This document shows, in pieces, positions 35,043 through 43,964 of a DNA stretch of 64,000 bases; position 1 is the first letter of the stretch, and each line of letters opens with the position of its first letter. The stretch spans positions 1-64,000 of the forward strand of contig NZ_CAJQYY010000012.1 of assembly GCF_907164575.1 (NCBI RefSeq). The letters run 5' to 3'. The notes beneath the pieces were generated by a model. It searched no databases, had not been told where the DNA came from, and worked only from the letters and a program-made list of their open reading frames with translations. The translations under genes were made by a program, and so were the position numbers. This DNA comes from Paraburkholderia gardini (GTDB lineage Bacteria; Pseudomonadota; Gammaproteobacteria; Burkholderiales; Burkholderiaceae).

Positions 35043-35249
35043 ATGAATCATCACCAACTCGAAAAAGATATTGAGCATCTGGAACACGTAATCTCGCGAC
35101 TTTCGGATCAGGATCGCATTCCGCTGTCGTACTGGCGTGACCGGATCGATCGCGTGCTGGGCGCGGCGCTCGTGCCTTCGCAGGCGAGTCGCGTCAAGCG
35201 CCTGAATGACGCGCTGCGCGCGCTGGAAGCGCGCATACAGGTCAAATGA
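35043..35249 (+). CDS. Small helical hypothetical protein
   Basis: A 68-residue charged protein, almost entirely helical: LEKDIEHLEHVISRLSDQDR, YWRDRIDRVLG, then VKRLNDALRALEARIQVK with heptad-like Leu spacing. GGGGAAAGCA precedes the ATG. Function unknown; short coiled-coil proteins of this type may act through oligomerisation. Confidence 0.65.
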   Translation: MNHHQLEKDIEHLEHVISRLSDQDRIPLSYWRDRIDRVLGAALVPSQASRVKRLNDALRALEARIQVK

Positions 35250-35382
35250 CACATCCGCGCGCGTGGCCGGCTCGCCCGCCGCGCCACGGTCTATTCCCGT
35301 GTGACAATCCTCCGGCGGCGCGGATGCGCCTCGCGCACCGCCCTGTGCGAGTGCCGCTTCACCCGTGCAACCAGGACAACTC

Positions 35383-36582
35383 ATGATCCACGCAGGATTC
35401 TCAGCCGCGCGGCTGGCGAAGCTGACCGCGGCCATGCAGGGCTATGTCGACCGGGGCGAGGTGGCCGGTGTCGTGACGCTGGTCTGGCGTCGCGGGGAAA
35501 TCGCGCAGATGGACACGCTCGGCGCGCTCGACGACATTTCCGGGCAGCCGATGGCACGCAACACGCTGTTTCGCATCGCCTCGATGACGAAGCCCGTGAC
35601 GAGCGCGGCGATCATGATGCTCGCAGAGGAAGACCGGCTGACGCTCGATGCGCCCGTTGCACGCTGGTTGCCGGAACTCGCGAACCTGCGGGTGCTGCGC
35701 GACCCGGCTGGCCCGCTCGACGATACCGTCGAAGCCCGCGCGCCGGTCACGATTCTCGACCTGCTGACGCATCGCGCCGGCTTTGCCTATCACTTCACGG
35801 CGCTCGGGCCGCTGGCCGAAGCGTATCTGGGCGCCTTCAACGGTTTTGAATCGTCGGAAGGGCCGGACGGCTGGCTCAAACGCATCGCGGCGCTGCCGCT
35901 GATGTTCCAGCCCGGTTCGCGCTGGCACTACAGCATTGCAACCGACGTGCTCGGCGTGCTGGTCTACCGCATCACGGGCATGTCGCTCGGCGACTTTTTC
36001 CGCACGCGCATCTTCGAGCCGCTCGGCATGCGCGATACCGCGTTCTGGGTGCCCGAGGCGCAGCTTTCGCGCCTCGCTACTGCCTACGCCATCGATCCGG
36101 CGACGAAACAGCGGGTTGTCGAGGATCACCCGGAACGCAGCCGCTGGGCCGATCCGGCGCGCTTTCACAGTGGCGGCGGCGGGCTCGTCTCGACCGCGGA
36201 AGACTATCTCCAGTTCGCCCGCCTGCTGCTGGGGCGCGGCCGCGTGGACGATACGCGGTTGCTGTCGCATCGTTCGGTCGACCTGATGCGCTCGAATTTC
36301 CTGAGCCGTGACCAGCGCCGGCAGCCGTCATTCGGGCACATCGTCTGGGCAGGGCAGGGTTTCGGGCTGGGGCTGGCCGTCGTCGACAATCCGGCGCAGC
36401 AGCTGCCGCTCGGCTACCGCTCGACGGGATCGTTCGGCTGGCCCGGCGCGTACGGCACCAGCTGGCTTGCCGACCCGGTCGAAGACATGGTCGCGATGAT
36501 GCTGATCCAGCGGCGCGATATCGAGCTGTTTCCGATGTCGGTCGACTTCGAGCGCCACCTGTACGACGCCATCGACGACTGA
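35383..36582 (+). CDS. Serine hydrolase, beta-lactamase/class C family
   Basis: A 399-residue protein of the penicillin-binding-protein/esterase EstB type. The nucleophile motif is SMTK (Ser64 in RIASMTKPV), the second motif YSI (Tyr in HYSIATDVLG), and the third region near the C-terminus (GSFGWPGAYGT) carries a His/Gly-type substitute for KTG. No signal peptide is seen, so it is probably a cytosolic esterase rather than a beta-lactamase. AGGACAACTC precedes the chosen ATG. Stand-alone gene. Confidence 0.88.
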   Translation: MIHAGFSAARLAKLTAAMQGYVDRGEVAGVVTLVWRRGEIAQMDTLGALDDISGQPMARNTLFRIASMTKPVTSAAIMMLAEEDRLTLDAPVARWLPELANLRVLRDPAGPLDDTVEARAPVTILDLLTHRAGFAYHFTALGPLAEAYLGAFNGFESSEGPDGWLKRIAALPLMFQPGSRWHYSIATDVLGVLVYRITGMSLGDFFRTRIFEPLGMRDTAFWVPEAQLSRLATAYAIDPATKQRVVEDHPERSRWADPARFHSGGGGLVSTAEDYLQFARLLLGRGRVDDTRLLSHRSVDLMRSNFLSRDQRRQPSFGHIVWAGQGFGLGLAVVDNPAQQLPLGYRSTGSFGWPGAYGTSWLADPVEDMVAMMLIQRRDIELFPMSVDFERHLYDAIDD

Positions 36583-36697
36583 TTCACGCAGCACGCAAGG
36601 CAGGTCGCGTAGCATGCCGGAATGACGGCACATGGCCAGCGTCTTTTCGGACTGGTAAAGTCAGACCGTCATCGACACTGACTGGAGACCCTGCCTC

Positions 36698-37012
36698 ATG
36701 GCCAGCTACAAGCAGTTGACTGCGCAACTCGAGAAGCTTCACAAGGAAGTCGCGGTCGCGCGCGAGAAGGAGATGGCGCAGGTCGTTGCCGACATCAGGC
36801 TGCTGATCGAAGAGTTCGACATCACGGCTGAAGAACTCGGCTTTGCCGCCTCCGGTACGAAGGGGACGAAGAGCGCGAAGGCAAAAGGCCTCAAACCGGC
36901 GTTGCCGGCGCGCTATCGCAATCCAAAAACCGGTGAAACGTGGAGCGGACGTGGACGCTCACCAGGATGGCTCGCCGGCAAGAATCGCGAACGCTTCCTG
37001 ACCGAAAGCTGA
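36698..37012 (+). CDS. H-NS family nucleoid protein
   Basis: A 104-residue H-NS paralogue of standard length: coiled-coil N-terminus (AQLEKLHKEVAVAREKEM), linker rich in Lys/Gly, and the DNA-binding motif PARYRNPKTGETWSGRGRSPGWL near the C-terminus. It silences AT-rich DNA in the family. It gives the ordinary-length comparison for the tailed paralogue at 25.9 kb. Confidence 0.95.
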   Translation: MASYKQLTAQLEKLHKEVAVAREKEMAQVVADIRLLIEEFDITAEELGFAASGTKGTKSAKAKGLKPALPARYRNPKTGETWSGRGRSPGWLAGKNRERFLTES

Positions 37013-37782
37013 TCAGCTGCACAACGCAGTGTGCGGTGCTGTGCGCTTAGTGCGTACGCGGGTGAGTTGCGCTGCTGCCGCTTCTGCACCGTTTCCTCTG
37101 GTCCCGAAAACTCTCACCTTTGACGATCGGCCGCTCTCTGTCGCCGCAGATGGAACGATGCCTCGACGTCCGTGCGCCATGTATCGCGACGCGACACCGG
37201 TGTCACGCAACGCGGCCTCGCATGATGACTGCGCGAGGTGAACGCGCAGCGCGTGTGTTATTCCTCGTGTCTCGCAAAGCCTTCCAGTAAAAGGCTCTCC
37301 GCCCAACAGGACCATGCGCGCATCGCGCTGACGATCGACACTTCAGCGATGTTATCGGCTCGATATGCACCCACGCGTGCATGCCATCGTGGTTCACCCG
37401 CGTGCCTTCGCTCTTCACCTGAAACACGTCGCCAACGCCATCGCCGGGCAGGTCCCGAAAACCCTCACCTTTGCCGGAAACCGGGCTCGCGTCACCGCGT
37501 GCGCCATGTCCGTTTCGATTGCGTGGGCGCCGGAAACAAGGCCCCTCACGCTGAACGAAGCCAGCCGGAGCTGATCGGCCATTCGACGGCCTGCCCCGTT
37601 TCCCGACGCGGCCGGCCATGACGTGTATCATTCGTCCCGGCGCTGTTCTGTGCCGGGATTTCCCGTTTTTCGAGCGGTTTTCCCCACCTTCGCCGCCCGC
37701 GTCTGGCACAGCCGGCGCACCAGCCAGCGCCGGCCGTACGCCGTGGCGCGCGCTCGAACCCCTACCGTGATTCCCAGCACCG
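37013..37782. other. Long non-coding region before prfC with a repeated 23-base segment
   Basis: About 770 bases with no gene I can support. GTCCCGAAAACTCTCACC and GTCCCGAAAACCCTCACC occur at 37101-37118 and 37452-37469, both preceded by G and followed by TTTG (22 of 23 bases identical), and each is followed within ~75 bases by CGTGCGCCATGT (37171-37182, 37498-37509). The minus-strand ORF 37203-37925 includes one copy and has an unusual amino-acid make-up, so it is probably an artefact of the repeat. The prfC promoter must lie at the right end. Confidence 0.5.
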
Positions 37783-39384
37783 ATGTCAGTCTCCGAACTC
37801 AAACGCCGCCGCACCTTCGCGGTCATTTCCCACCCCGATGCGGGCAAGACCACGCTTACCGAAAAGCTGCTGCTGTTTTCGGGCGCGATCCAGATCGCGG
37901 GCACCGTGAAGGGCCGCAAGAGCAATCGCTACGCCACGTCGGACTGGATGGAGATCGAAAAGCAGCGCGGCATTTCGGTCGCGAGTTCGGTGATGCAGTT
38001 CGAGTACGGCGAAGCCGTCATCAACCTGCTCGACACGCCGGGCCACGAAGACTTCTCTGAAGACACGTACCGCGTGCTGACCGCGGTCGACGCCGCCGTG
38101 ATGGTGATCGACGGCGCGAACGGCGTCGAGGCGCAGACGCTGAAGCTGCTCGAAGTGTGCCGCAGCCGCAAGACGCCGATCGTCACGTTCATCAACAAGC
38201 TCGACCGCGAAGTGCGCGAGCCGCTCGAACTGCTCGACGAAATCGAGCAGCATCTTGGCGTGGCGGCGGTGCCGTTCACGTGGCCGATCGGCATGGGCAA
38301 GGATTTCCAGGGCGTCTACGACATCCAGCGCGACCAGGTGCGCGTGTTCCGCGCCGGTCAGGACACGGCCGGCGGCGCGGTGGAAACACTGCATAACCCT
38401 TCCGATGAAGAAGGCGAAAAGCGCTTCGGCCAGGCGTGGATACGTGCGAAGGACGAGATCGAGCTGATCACCGGCGCGTCGCCGGAATTCGATCGTGAAG
38501 CGTTCCTGGCCGGCGAGCAGTCGCCGGTACTGTTCGGCTCGGCGATCAACAACTTCGGTGTGAAGGAAATTCTCGACGCGCTCGTCGATCTCGCACCGCC
38601 GCCTTCGATGCGCATGGCCGTGCAACGTCCGGTCATGCCGGACGAGCCGAAGTTCACGGGCGTCGTGTTCAAGGTGCAGGCCAACATGGACCCGTCGCAC
38701 CGCGACCGGGTGGCGTTCATCCGCGTGTGCTCGGGGCATTTCGAGCGCGGCATGGCGCTGAAGGTGACGCGTTCGGGCAAGACGTTCCGCGCGAGCAATG
38801 TGGTGACGTTCCTGTCGCAGCGCCGCGAAACGGTCAGCGAAGCCTATGCGGGCGACATCATTGGCATTCCGAATCACGGCACGCTTTCGCTTGGCGATAC
38901 GCTGACCGAAGGCGAGATGCTGCAGTTCGTCGGCCTGCCGTTTTTCGCGCCGGAAATTTTCCAGACCGTCGAGGTGGTCGATCCGATGCGCGCGAAGCAG
39001 CTGGGCGAAGCGCTCAAGCAACTGGGTGAAGAGGGCGCGATCCAGGTCTTCCGTCCGGACCTGGGCGGCCTGACGATCCTGGGCGCGGTCGGCCAGCTGC
39101 AGTTCGAAGTGGTGTCGCACCGGCTGTCGACCGAATACAAGGTCGACGTGCGGATGGCGCCCGCGCGTTACCGCATGTCGCGCTGGGTGACGTGTGACGA
39201 TCCGGCGGAATTGCGCCGCTTCACGGATTCCTACGCGGCGCGGATCGCGCTCGACGCATCGAACGCGCCGACGTATCTTGCCTCGCACATCTCCGAGATC
39301 GAGGTCGCGCAGAAGGCATGGCCGAAGATCGTTTTCAACGAACTGCGCGAGCATTCCGGCGCGCCGTTCAAGAAGGCGATGTAG
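37783..39384 (+). CDS. prfC: Peptide chain release factor 3
   Basis: GTPase that recycles RF1/RF2 after termination, 533 residues (usual length ~530). P-loop ISHPDAGKTTLTEKLL at 15-30, switch II DTPGHEDFSEDTYR, NKLD motif (FINKLDR), then domains II and III including PARYRMSRW. Core gene with strong codon bias like its genomic background. It is preceded by a long non-coding repeat-containing region and followed by a truncated MFS gene. Confidence 0.97.
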   Translation: MSVSELKRRRTFAVISHPDAGKTTLTEKLLLFSGAIQIAGTVKGRKSNRYATSDWMEIEKQRGISVASSVMQFEYGEAVINLLDTPGHEDFSEDTYRVLTAVDAAVMVIDGANGVEAQTLKLLEVCRSRKTPIVTFINKLDREVREPLELLDEIEQHLGVAAVPFTWPIGMGKDFQGVYDIQRDQVRVFRAGQDTAGGAVETLHNPSDEEGEKRFGQAWIRAKDEIELITGASPEFDREAFLAGEQSPVLFGSAINNFGVKEILDALVDLAPPPSMRMAVQRPVMPDEPKFTGVVFKVQANMDPSHRDRVAFIRVCSGHFERGMALKVTRSGKTFRASNVVTFLSQRRETVSEAYAGDIIGIPNHGTLSLGDTLTEGEMLQFVGLPFFAPEIFQTVEVVDPMRAKQLGEALKQLGEEGAIQVFRPDLGGLTILGAVGQLQFEVVSHRLSTEYKVDVRMAPARYRMSRWVTCDDPAELRRFTDSYAARIALDASNAPTYLASHISEIEVAQKAWPKIVFNELREHSGAPFKKAM

Positions 39385-39556
39385 CGGGCGGCGTTCCGTT
39401 CACACTGACGATTCCGTGATGCTGGTCGAAGGAATATCATCGAGCGATCTCGCCGCCGGGAACAGAGCCGCGTCCGCCTGCCGATACGCGGCCCGATGAC
39501 AGAAAACGCCCGACGAGGCGATCTGACCCAGCACAGGCGATGCCTGAGGAGACAGT

Positions 39557-39820
39557 ATGGCGACGGAAACAGCACCGGACACGAACCCCGCGGCTGCGGG
39601 GGTTCAGGCGAAGCGCCGCACGCGGGTCAGGTTCGGCATTCTTGCGCTGCTCGCGGTCGGCACTGCGATCAATTATCTCGACCGGTCCGTGCTCGGGATC
39701 GCCGCACCGGGACTCAGCAAGGAGCTGGGTCTGTCGGCCGTGGCGATGGGCTTCGTCTTCTCGGCGTTTTCGTGGACCTACACGCTCGCGCAGTCTCGCC
39801 GGACCTGCCGCGAAGACTGA
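39557..39820 (+). pseudogene. Truncated MFS transporter (N-terminal fragment)
   Basis: 87 codons. The first ~78 residues are the normal N-terminus of an ACS/glucarate-type MFS transporter (RFGILALLAVGTAINYLDRS, then GFVFSAFSWTYTLAQ). The sequence then departs into SRRTCRED and stops. Helices 3-12 are absent and nothing after 39820 resembles the rest, so this is a deletion, not a simple frameshift. It probably cannot function. Confidence 0.8.
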
Positions 39821-39888
39821 TTCCCCGATCTGACGATGCTTGAGGATCCGGCGCAGCACGATGCGCGGTCAAGAAGACATCGCCTTAC

Positions 39889-39937
39889 CGCTCATATGTG
39901 AGCGATAAAGCGGGTTTACAGCTCACGTACGAGCGCT
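39889..39937. promoter_or_regulatory. Pair of operator-like inverted repeats
   Basis: CGCTCA-TATG-TGAGCG (39889-39904) is a perfect 6-4-6 inverted repeat. A second, weaker copy AGCTCACGTACGAGCGCT lies at 39920-39937, about 32 bases centre to centre (three helix turns). The block lies between the truncated MFS gene and the end of the exporter gene, with no intact gene to control, so it may be left over from the deletion. Confidence 0.45.
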
Positions 39938-39965
39938 AAACTATCACGCCGACCACGCAGTCGCG

Positions 39966-40976
39966 TCATCGCATCAACGTAATGCCGAGGTAGCCGAGGT
40001 AGAGCAGCCCGTTCACGAGCAACGCCCAGATCGCGAGACCGGGCGCACGCGAATTGATGCGTATCCACGCGGCCGCGATCAGCGTGATGACGACGCCCGT
40101 CACCACTTCGATACGCGGCTCCCACGGCGTCAGCAGGATACCGATCGCGGGCAGCAGGGTGCCCTGAAACACCATCGCGCCGGTGATGTTGCCGAACGCG
40201 AGCGTGTCCTTGCCGCGACGGATCCACAGGATGCTGTTGACCTTTTCCGGCAGCTCGGTCGCGACCGGAATGATCAGCAGCGAGAGCAGGAGCGGCGAAA
40301 TGCCGAGCCCTTCGGAGACGCCGCGCACGCCATGGATGAAACCCTCCGCACCCCAGACGAGCAGCGCGACGGCGAGCAGCAGCTGCACGCCGACCGTGAG
40401 CAGGGTGGTGGGCAGGCCGATGCGCGCGAGCAGCATGCGGCCCGGTGCCTCGGTGCCGTGTCCTTCCGCGACGAGACCGCTCGATGCGCGGAACGTCATC
40501 GCCACATACGTCACGTACACGCCGACCAGCGCGACGCTGAAAAGCGCGCGCACGGACGTGCGTTCGTGCGGCACGTACATCGCTACCGCAGCAAGAAAGA
40601 ACGCGAACAGAAAATAGTTGAGATCGCGGGTAAAGCCGGTGCGCTCCGGCACGATGCGTCCATTGACGCCACGCGTACGCAGCACGGCGAGCGTCATCAG
40701 AAACGTCGACAGCGTGGAGAGCATCAGCGGCGCGCCGAGAATCGCGCCGACGCCGATCTCCTGGTTCACGCCGCCAGGCCCCGTGCTGCTGGCGATGGCG
40801 AGGAGCGGCACGATCGTTTCGGGCAACGCGGTGCCAACGGCCGCGAACAGCGAGCCGGTCACGCCTTCGGAAATTTTCAGCCGTTCGCCGAGGTGTTCGA
40901 GTGCGTTCGTGAAGAGCTCGGCCGCCACCAGAATGACGACCAGCATGATGGCGAGTTCGACGAGGAGTGAGGTCAC
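39966..40976 (-). CDS. CaCA family cation exporter, predicted Mn2+ exporter
   Basis: Ten-helix inner-membrane antiporter of the Na+/Ca2+ exchanger superfamily, about 336 residues. The two inverted alpha repeats are visible: AVGTALPETIVPLLAIAS (~48-65) and PVATELPEKVNSILWI (~239-254), whose acidic residues bind the cation. GGAGG lies seven bases before a GTG at 40976, while the ATG two codons earlier (40982) is too close to it; I chose the GTG. Its leader carries a yybP-ykoY (manganese) riboswitch, which argues that Mn2+ rather than Ca2+ is the exported ion. Confidence 0.87.
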   Translation of the reverse strand: MTSLLVELAIMLVVILVAAELFTNALEHLGERLKISEGVTGSLFAAVGTALPETIVPLLAIASSTGPGGVNQEIGVGAILGAPLMLSTLSTFLMTLAVLRTRGVNGRIVPERTGFTRDLNYFLFAFFLAAVAMYVPHERTSVRALFSVALVGVYVTYVAMTFRASSGLVAEGHGTEAPGRMLLARIGLPTTLLTVGVQLLLAVALLVWGAEGFIHGVRGVSEGLGISPLLLSLLIIPVATELPEKVNSILWIRRGKDTLAFGNITGAMVFQGTLLPAIGILLTPWEPRIEVVTGVVITLIAAAWIRINSRAPGLAIWALLVNGLLYLGYLGITLMR

Positions 40977-41114
40977 GCGCATCCCTCCGCACGGCAAGCG
41001 CGGGATCGCGTATCGATGGACGATGCGGCTGGAAAGGAACAGCGATGCTTCACAGGGAGTCTCCGGGGCCGGACGTACACGAACCATGACGCACCGCTTC
41101 CCGTCCGACCCGGG

Positions 41115-41250
41115 ACGAAGCAGTACGCCAATGGTCTCGCCAGACCGGTGCGGTCGAATGCGCCATGGCCCGAGGCGACTGAACCGCCGGGCCAGATATG
41201 TTGACGCATTCTCCTCCGGGGAAGGAGGAAGGCTACTCCCCAATGACCGG
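41115..41250 (-). promoter_or_regulatory. yybP-ykoY (Mn2+) riboswitch
   Basis: Read on the minus strand, the three sequence hallmarks of this aptamer come in order and spacing: GGGGAGTAGCC (41241 down), GTCAACATAT (41205 down) and TGGCGAGACCATT (41143 down). The first and last form the two metal-binding loops that dock on Mn2+. A GC-rich hairpin-forming stretch (41122-41098) follows as possible expression platform. It lies ~140 bases before the start of the CaCA exporter, which it should switch on when Mn2+ is high. Class assigned from motif memory, not a covariance search. Confidence 0.75.
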
Positions 41251-41442
41251 GCGATTCTAACGGCACGCGGCACTTTCAACAAGCTTGCCGCCCTGGATTC
41301 GCCATGCCGCTGCGGGATCCGGGCGAGCCCGGCGCGCCGACTTCGCCTATCCTGTTGGAGGATGCGCACGTCCGTAGCGCCTGCGTGCCTCCTCCCTGCC
41401 TGGGTCGACCCGGGCTCATCTTCTCGCTCTCGCGGAGTGCCT

Positions 41443-43842
41443 GTGACCGTTCGCAATCTCGACGCGTTGTTCCGGCCGCAATCCGTTGCCGTCATCGGCG
41501 CCTCGAAGCGCGCGGGCAGCATCGGCGAAATGGTGTGGACACGCGTGCTCGACGGTGGCTTCGGCGGCGCGCTGTGGCCGGTCAATCCGAAGTGCGACGA
41601 ACTCGACGGACATCGCGTGATGTCCGACGTCGGCGATCTGCCCGGGCCGCCAACCGTCGCGCTGATCTGCACGCCGCCCGCGACGTGGGCCGCGATCGTG
41701 CATCGTCTCGGCGGCATGGGCACGCGCGCGGCGATCATCGTCGGCGAAACGCGCTGCGATGAAGACCGGACCGCGCTGCGCCACACGCTGGCCGCGGCGA
41801 AGCCGCATTTGCTGCGCATTGTCGGGCCCGCCAGTCTAGGCGTCGTGACGCCCGCGCTCGGCGCGCATCTCGGCGCGCCGTCGTGCACGGTGAAGGCAGG
41901 TGGCGTCGCGTGGGTCTCGCAGTCCAATGCGCTGACGAACGCCGTGCTCGGCTGGGCGCATGCGCGCGGGCTCGGCTTTTCGCATGCCGTGGCGCTCGGC
42001 GACGAAGCGGACGTCGATGCGGGCGATGTGCTCGACTATCTCGCGAGCGATCCGGGCACACGCGCGATCCTGCTCGAACTCGATACGGTGCGTGCGGCGC
42101 GCAAGTTCATGTCGGCGGCACGCGCGGCGGCGCGAAACAAGCCGGTGCTCGCGTTGCGCGCGGGCCGCTCCGATCCGGCCGACGCGCTCTACACGGCCGC
42201 GTTTCGTCGCGCGGGGATGGTGCGGGTCGATTCGCTGGACGATCTGCTCGATGAAATCGAAACCCTGGGCGTAGGCCGCGTGGCCGCGAGCGATACGGCG
42301 ACGCTGATCACCAGCGACCGCGGCGTCGCCGCGCTCGCCTCCGACGCATTCGCGGCGTCGGGCGACACGCTGGCGCGCTGGCCCGACGACGCCACCGAGG
42401 TCGTCGCCAACGCGCTGCCGAAAGCGACGCCGGGCAACCCGTTGCTGCTCGGCGACGATGCGCGGCCCGAGCACTTCGGCATCGCGCTCGAAATGCTGGC
42501 GCCGAGGCGCGCGACAGGCACGGCGTTCGTGGTCCACGCATCGACGCACAGCGCGCCCGCCGCAGAGGTAGCGCGCGTGCTGTGCGCCCAGCAGAAATTT
42601 GCGTATCGCGGGCTACTGGTGTGTTTTTTTGGCGGCGTCGATACCGCGACGCGCGATGCGCTGCACGCGCACGGCATTCCGGTGCACACCACGCCGCAGC
42701 GTCTTGCGAGCGCGTTCGCGCGTCTTGTCGATTACCGGCTTGGCCGCGAATTGCTGATGCAAACGCCGGAAGGCTTGCCCGCGCAACTGCCCGAATCGAT
42801 CGACGCGGCGCAGGCCCTGGCATGCGCCGCGCTGACGGCGGCCGAAGCGGGGCAGGTGGCGGACGCGACGACAGTCAGGCTCACCGGCGAGGAAGCCGCG
42901 CGGCTACTCGGCCACTTTGGCCTCGTTGTAGAGCAGCAGGAATCGGCGGAGCGGGCGATCGTCGACATCGCGGTCGAACTGCATGACGACGAAAACTTCG
43001 GACCCGTGTTCCGCTTCACGGCGCCTTCGACCGATGGCGTGTCGCCGCCGATGCACACGTACGGTTTGCCGCCGCTCAATCCGGTGCTCGCGCGCGACAT
43101 TGTTGGGCGTTCGCCGTATGCGCGCCTCGTGTCCGCGGAACCGTCACTGGTTGCGTTGACCGGGCTTTCGCAGGCAGTGTGCGACGTGCGCGAGATCGTC
43201 GGACTCTCGCTGACGCTGCGGGTGTTCCAGACGCGCACCGTGCTCGTCGCGCCGTGCGTGCGGCTTGGACGCAAGCGCAGCCGCCTTGCGATCGTGCCGT
43301 ACCCGCGCCGCTTCGAAGAGACGCTCGACTGGCACGGCCTGCGCGTCACGATCCGGCCGGTTCGCCCCGAAGACGAAGCCGCGCACAACGAGCTGGTGAA
43401 AGCGATGACCGCCGATGATCTGCGTCTGCGCTTTTTTGGCGCGGTACGCAGTTTCGATCATTCGCAGCTCGCGCGGATGACGCAGATCGATTACGACCGC
43501 GAGATGGCACTGATCGCGACGATCACCGACGAGCACGGTTCGATGCACACGCTTGGCGTCGTGCGCGCGATCGCCGATCCGGATAACGAAACGGCTGAAT
43601 TCGCGGTGGCGCTGCGCTCGGACCAGAAGGGACGCAAGCTCGGGCGTCTGTTGATGGAGCGGATCATTGCGTACGCGCGGGCGCGCGGCACGCACTGGCT
43701 CGTCGGCGAGGCACTGCGCGAGAACACGCCGATGATCCGGCTCGCGCAGGCATGCGGCTTTAGCGTGACGAAGACGGAGGACCCGGGCGTGGTGGGGTTC
43801 CGGATGGCGCTGGATGAAGAGGCGGGCGATAGCGGGGCGTGA
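41443..43842 (+). CDS. PatZ-like CoA-binding/GNAT acetyltransferase with reduced ATP-grasp domain
   Basis: A 799-residue fusion related to protein lysine acetyltransferase Pat/PatZ and ADP-forming acyl-CoA synthetase. Domains: CoA-binding (LFRPQSVAVIGASKRAGSIG, ~6-130), succinyl-CoA-synthetase-like (~135-450), an ATP-grasp remnant (~490-630) and a C-terminal GNAT domain (LRVTIRPVRPEDE to FRMAL, ~640-790; QKGRKLGRLLMERII is the acetyl-CoA loop). The ATP-grasp part jumps from LLGHFGLVVEQQ almost directly to DDENFGPVFRF, missing ~75 residues with the ATP-binding Lys and HK motif of relatives. So only the transferase is likely active. GTG start after GGAGTGCCT. Stand-alone. Confidence 0.85.
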   Translation: MTVRNLDALFRPQSVAVIGASKRAGSIGEMVWTRVLDGGFGGALWPVNPKCDELDGHRVMSDVGDLPGPPTVALICTPPATWAAIVHRLGGMGTRAAIIVGETRCDEDRTALRHTLAAAKPHLLRIVGPASLGVVTPALGAHLGAPSCTVKAGGVAWVSQSNALTNAVLGWAHARGLGFSHAVALGDEADVDAGDVLDYLASDPGTRAILLELDTVRAARKFMSAARAAARNKPVLALRAGRSDPADALYTAAFRRAGMVRVDSLDDLLDEIETLGVGRVAASDTATLITSDRGVAALASDAFAASGDTLARWPDDATEVVANALPKATPGNPLLLGDDARPEHFGIALEMLAPRRATGTAFVVHASTHSAPAAEVARVLCAQQKFAYRGLLVCFFGGVDTATRDALHAHGIPVHTTPQRLASAFARLVDYRLGRELLMQTPEGLPAQLPESIDAAQALACAALTAAEAGQVADATTVRLTGEEAARLLGHFGLVVEQQESAERAIVDIAVELHDDENFGPVFRFTAPSTDGVSPPMHTYGLPPLNPVLARDIVGRSPYARLVSAEPSLVALTGLSQAVCDVREIVGLSLTLRVFQTRTVLVAPCVRLGRKRSRLAIVPYPRRFEETLDWHGLRVTIRPVRPEDEAAHNELVKAMTADDLRLRFFGAVRSFDHSQLARMTQIDYDREMALIATITDEHGSMHTLGVVRAIADPDNETAEFAVALRSDQKGRKLGRLLMERIIAYARARGTHWLVGEALRENTPMIRLAQACGFSVTKTEDPGVVGFRMALDEEAGDSGA

Positions 43843-43964
43843 GGGTGACTATGCCGAACGTTCTATTTATCGGAATGTCGTTCTGCTTTACGCTTCGTAT
43901 TAGTTAGTTATACGGAGTGTGATCATGGTGATGCCAGCAATATTGAACCAGCGTCATCGCGGGG

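Noticed and set aside
35383..36582. Serine hydrolase as a beta-lactamase resistance gene
   Set aside because: No signal peptide and no KTG triad; the sequence fits the esterase/penicillin-binding-protein-like branch.
37203..37925. Minus-strand ORF before prfC
   Set aside because: It crosses the prfC start, has an Arg/Ser/Cys-biased make-up and contains a dispersed repeat; no ribosome site.
40618..41442. N-terminal extension of the PatZ-like ORF
   Set aside because: It is antisense to the exporter and riboswitch, and the CoA-binding domain begins right after the GTG with a good ribosome site.
40983..41927. N-terminal extension of the CaCA exporter ORF
   Set aside because: It covers the riboswitch and the start of the opposite gene; the exporter helices begin after the GTG/ATG near 40976-40982.
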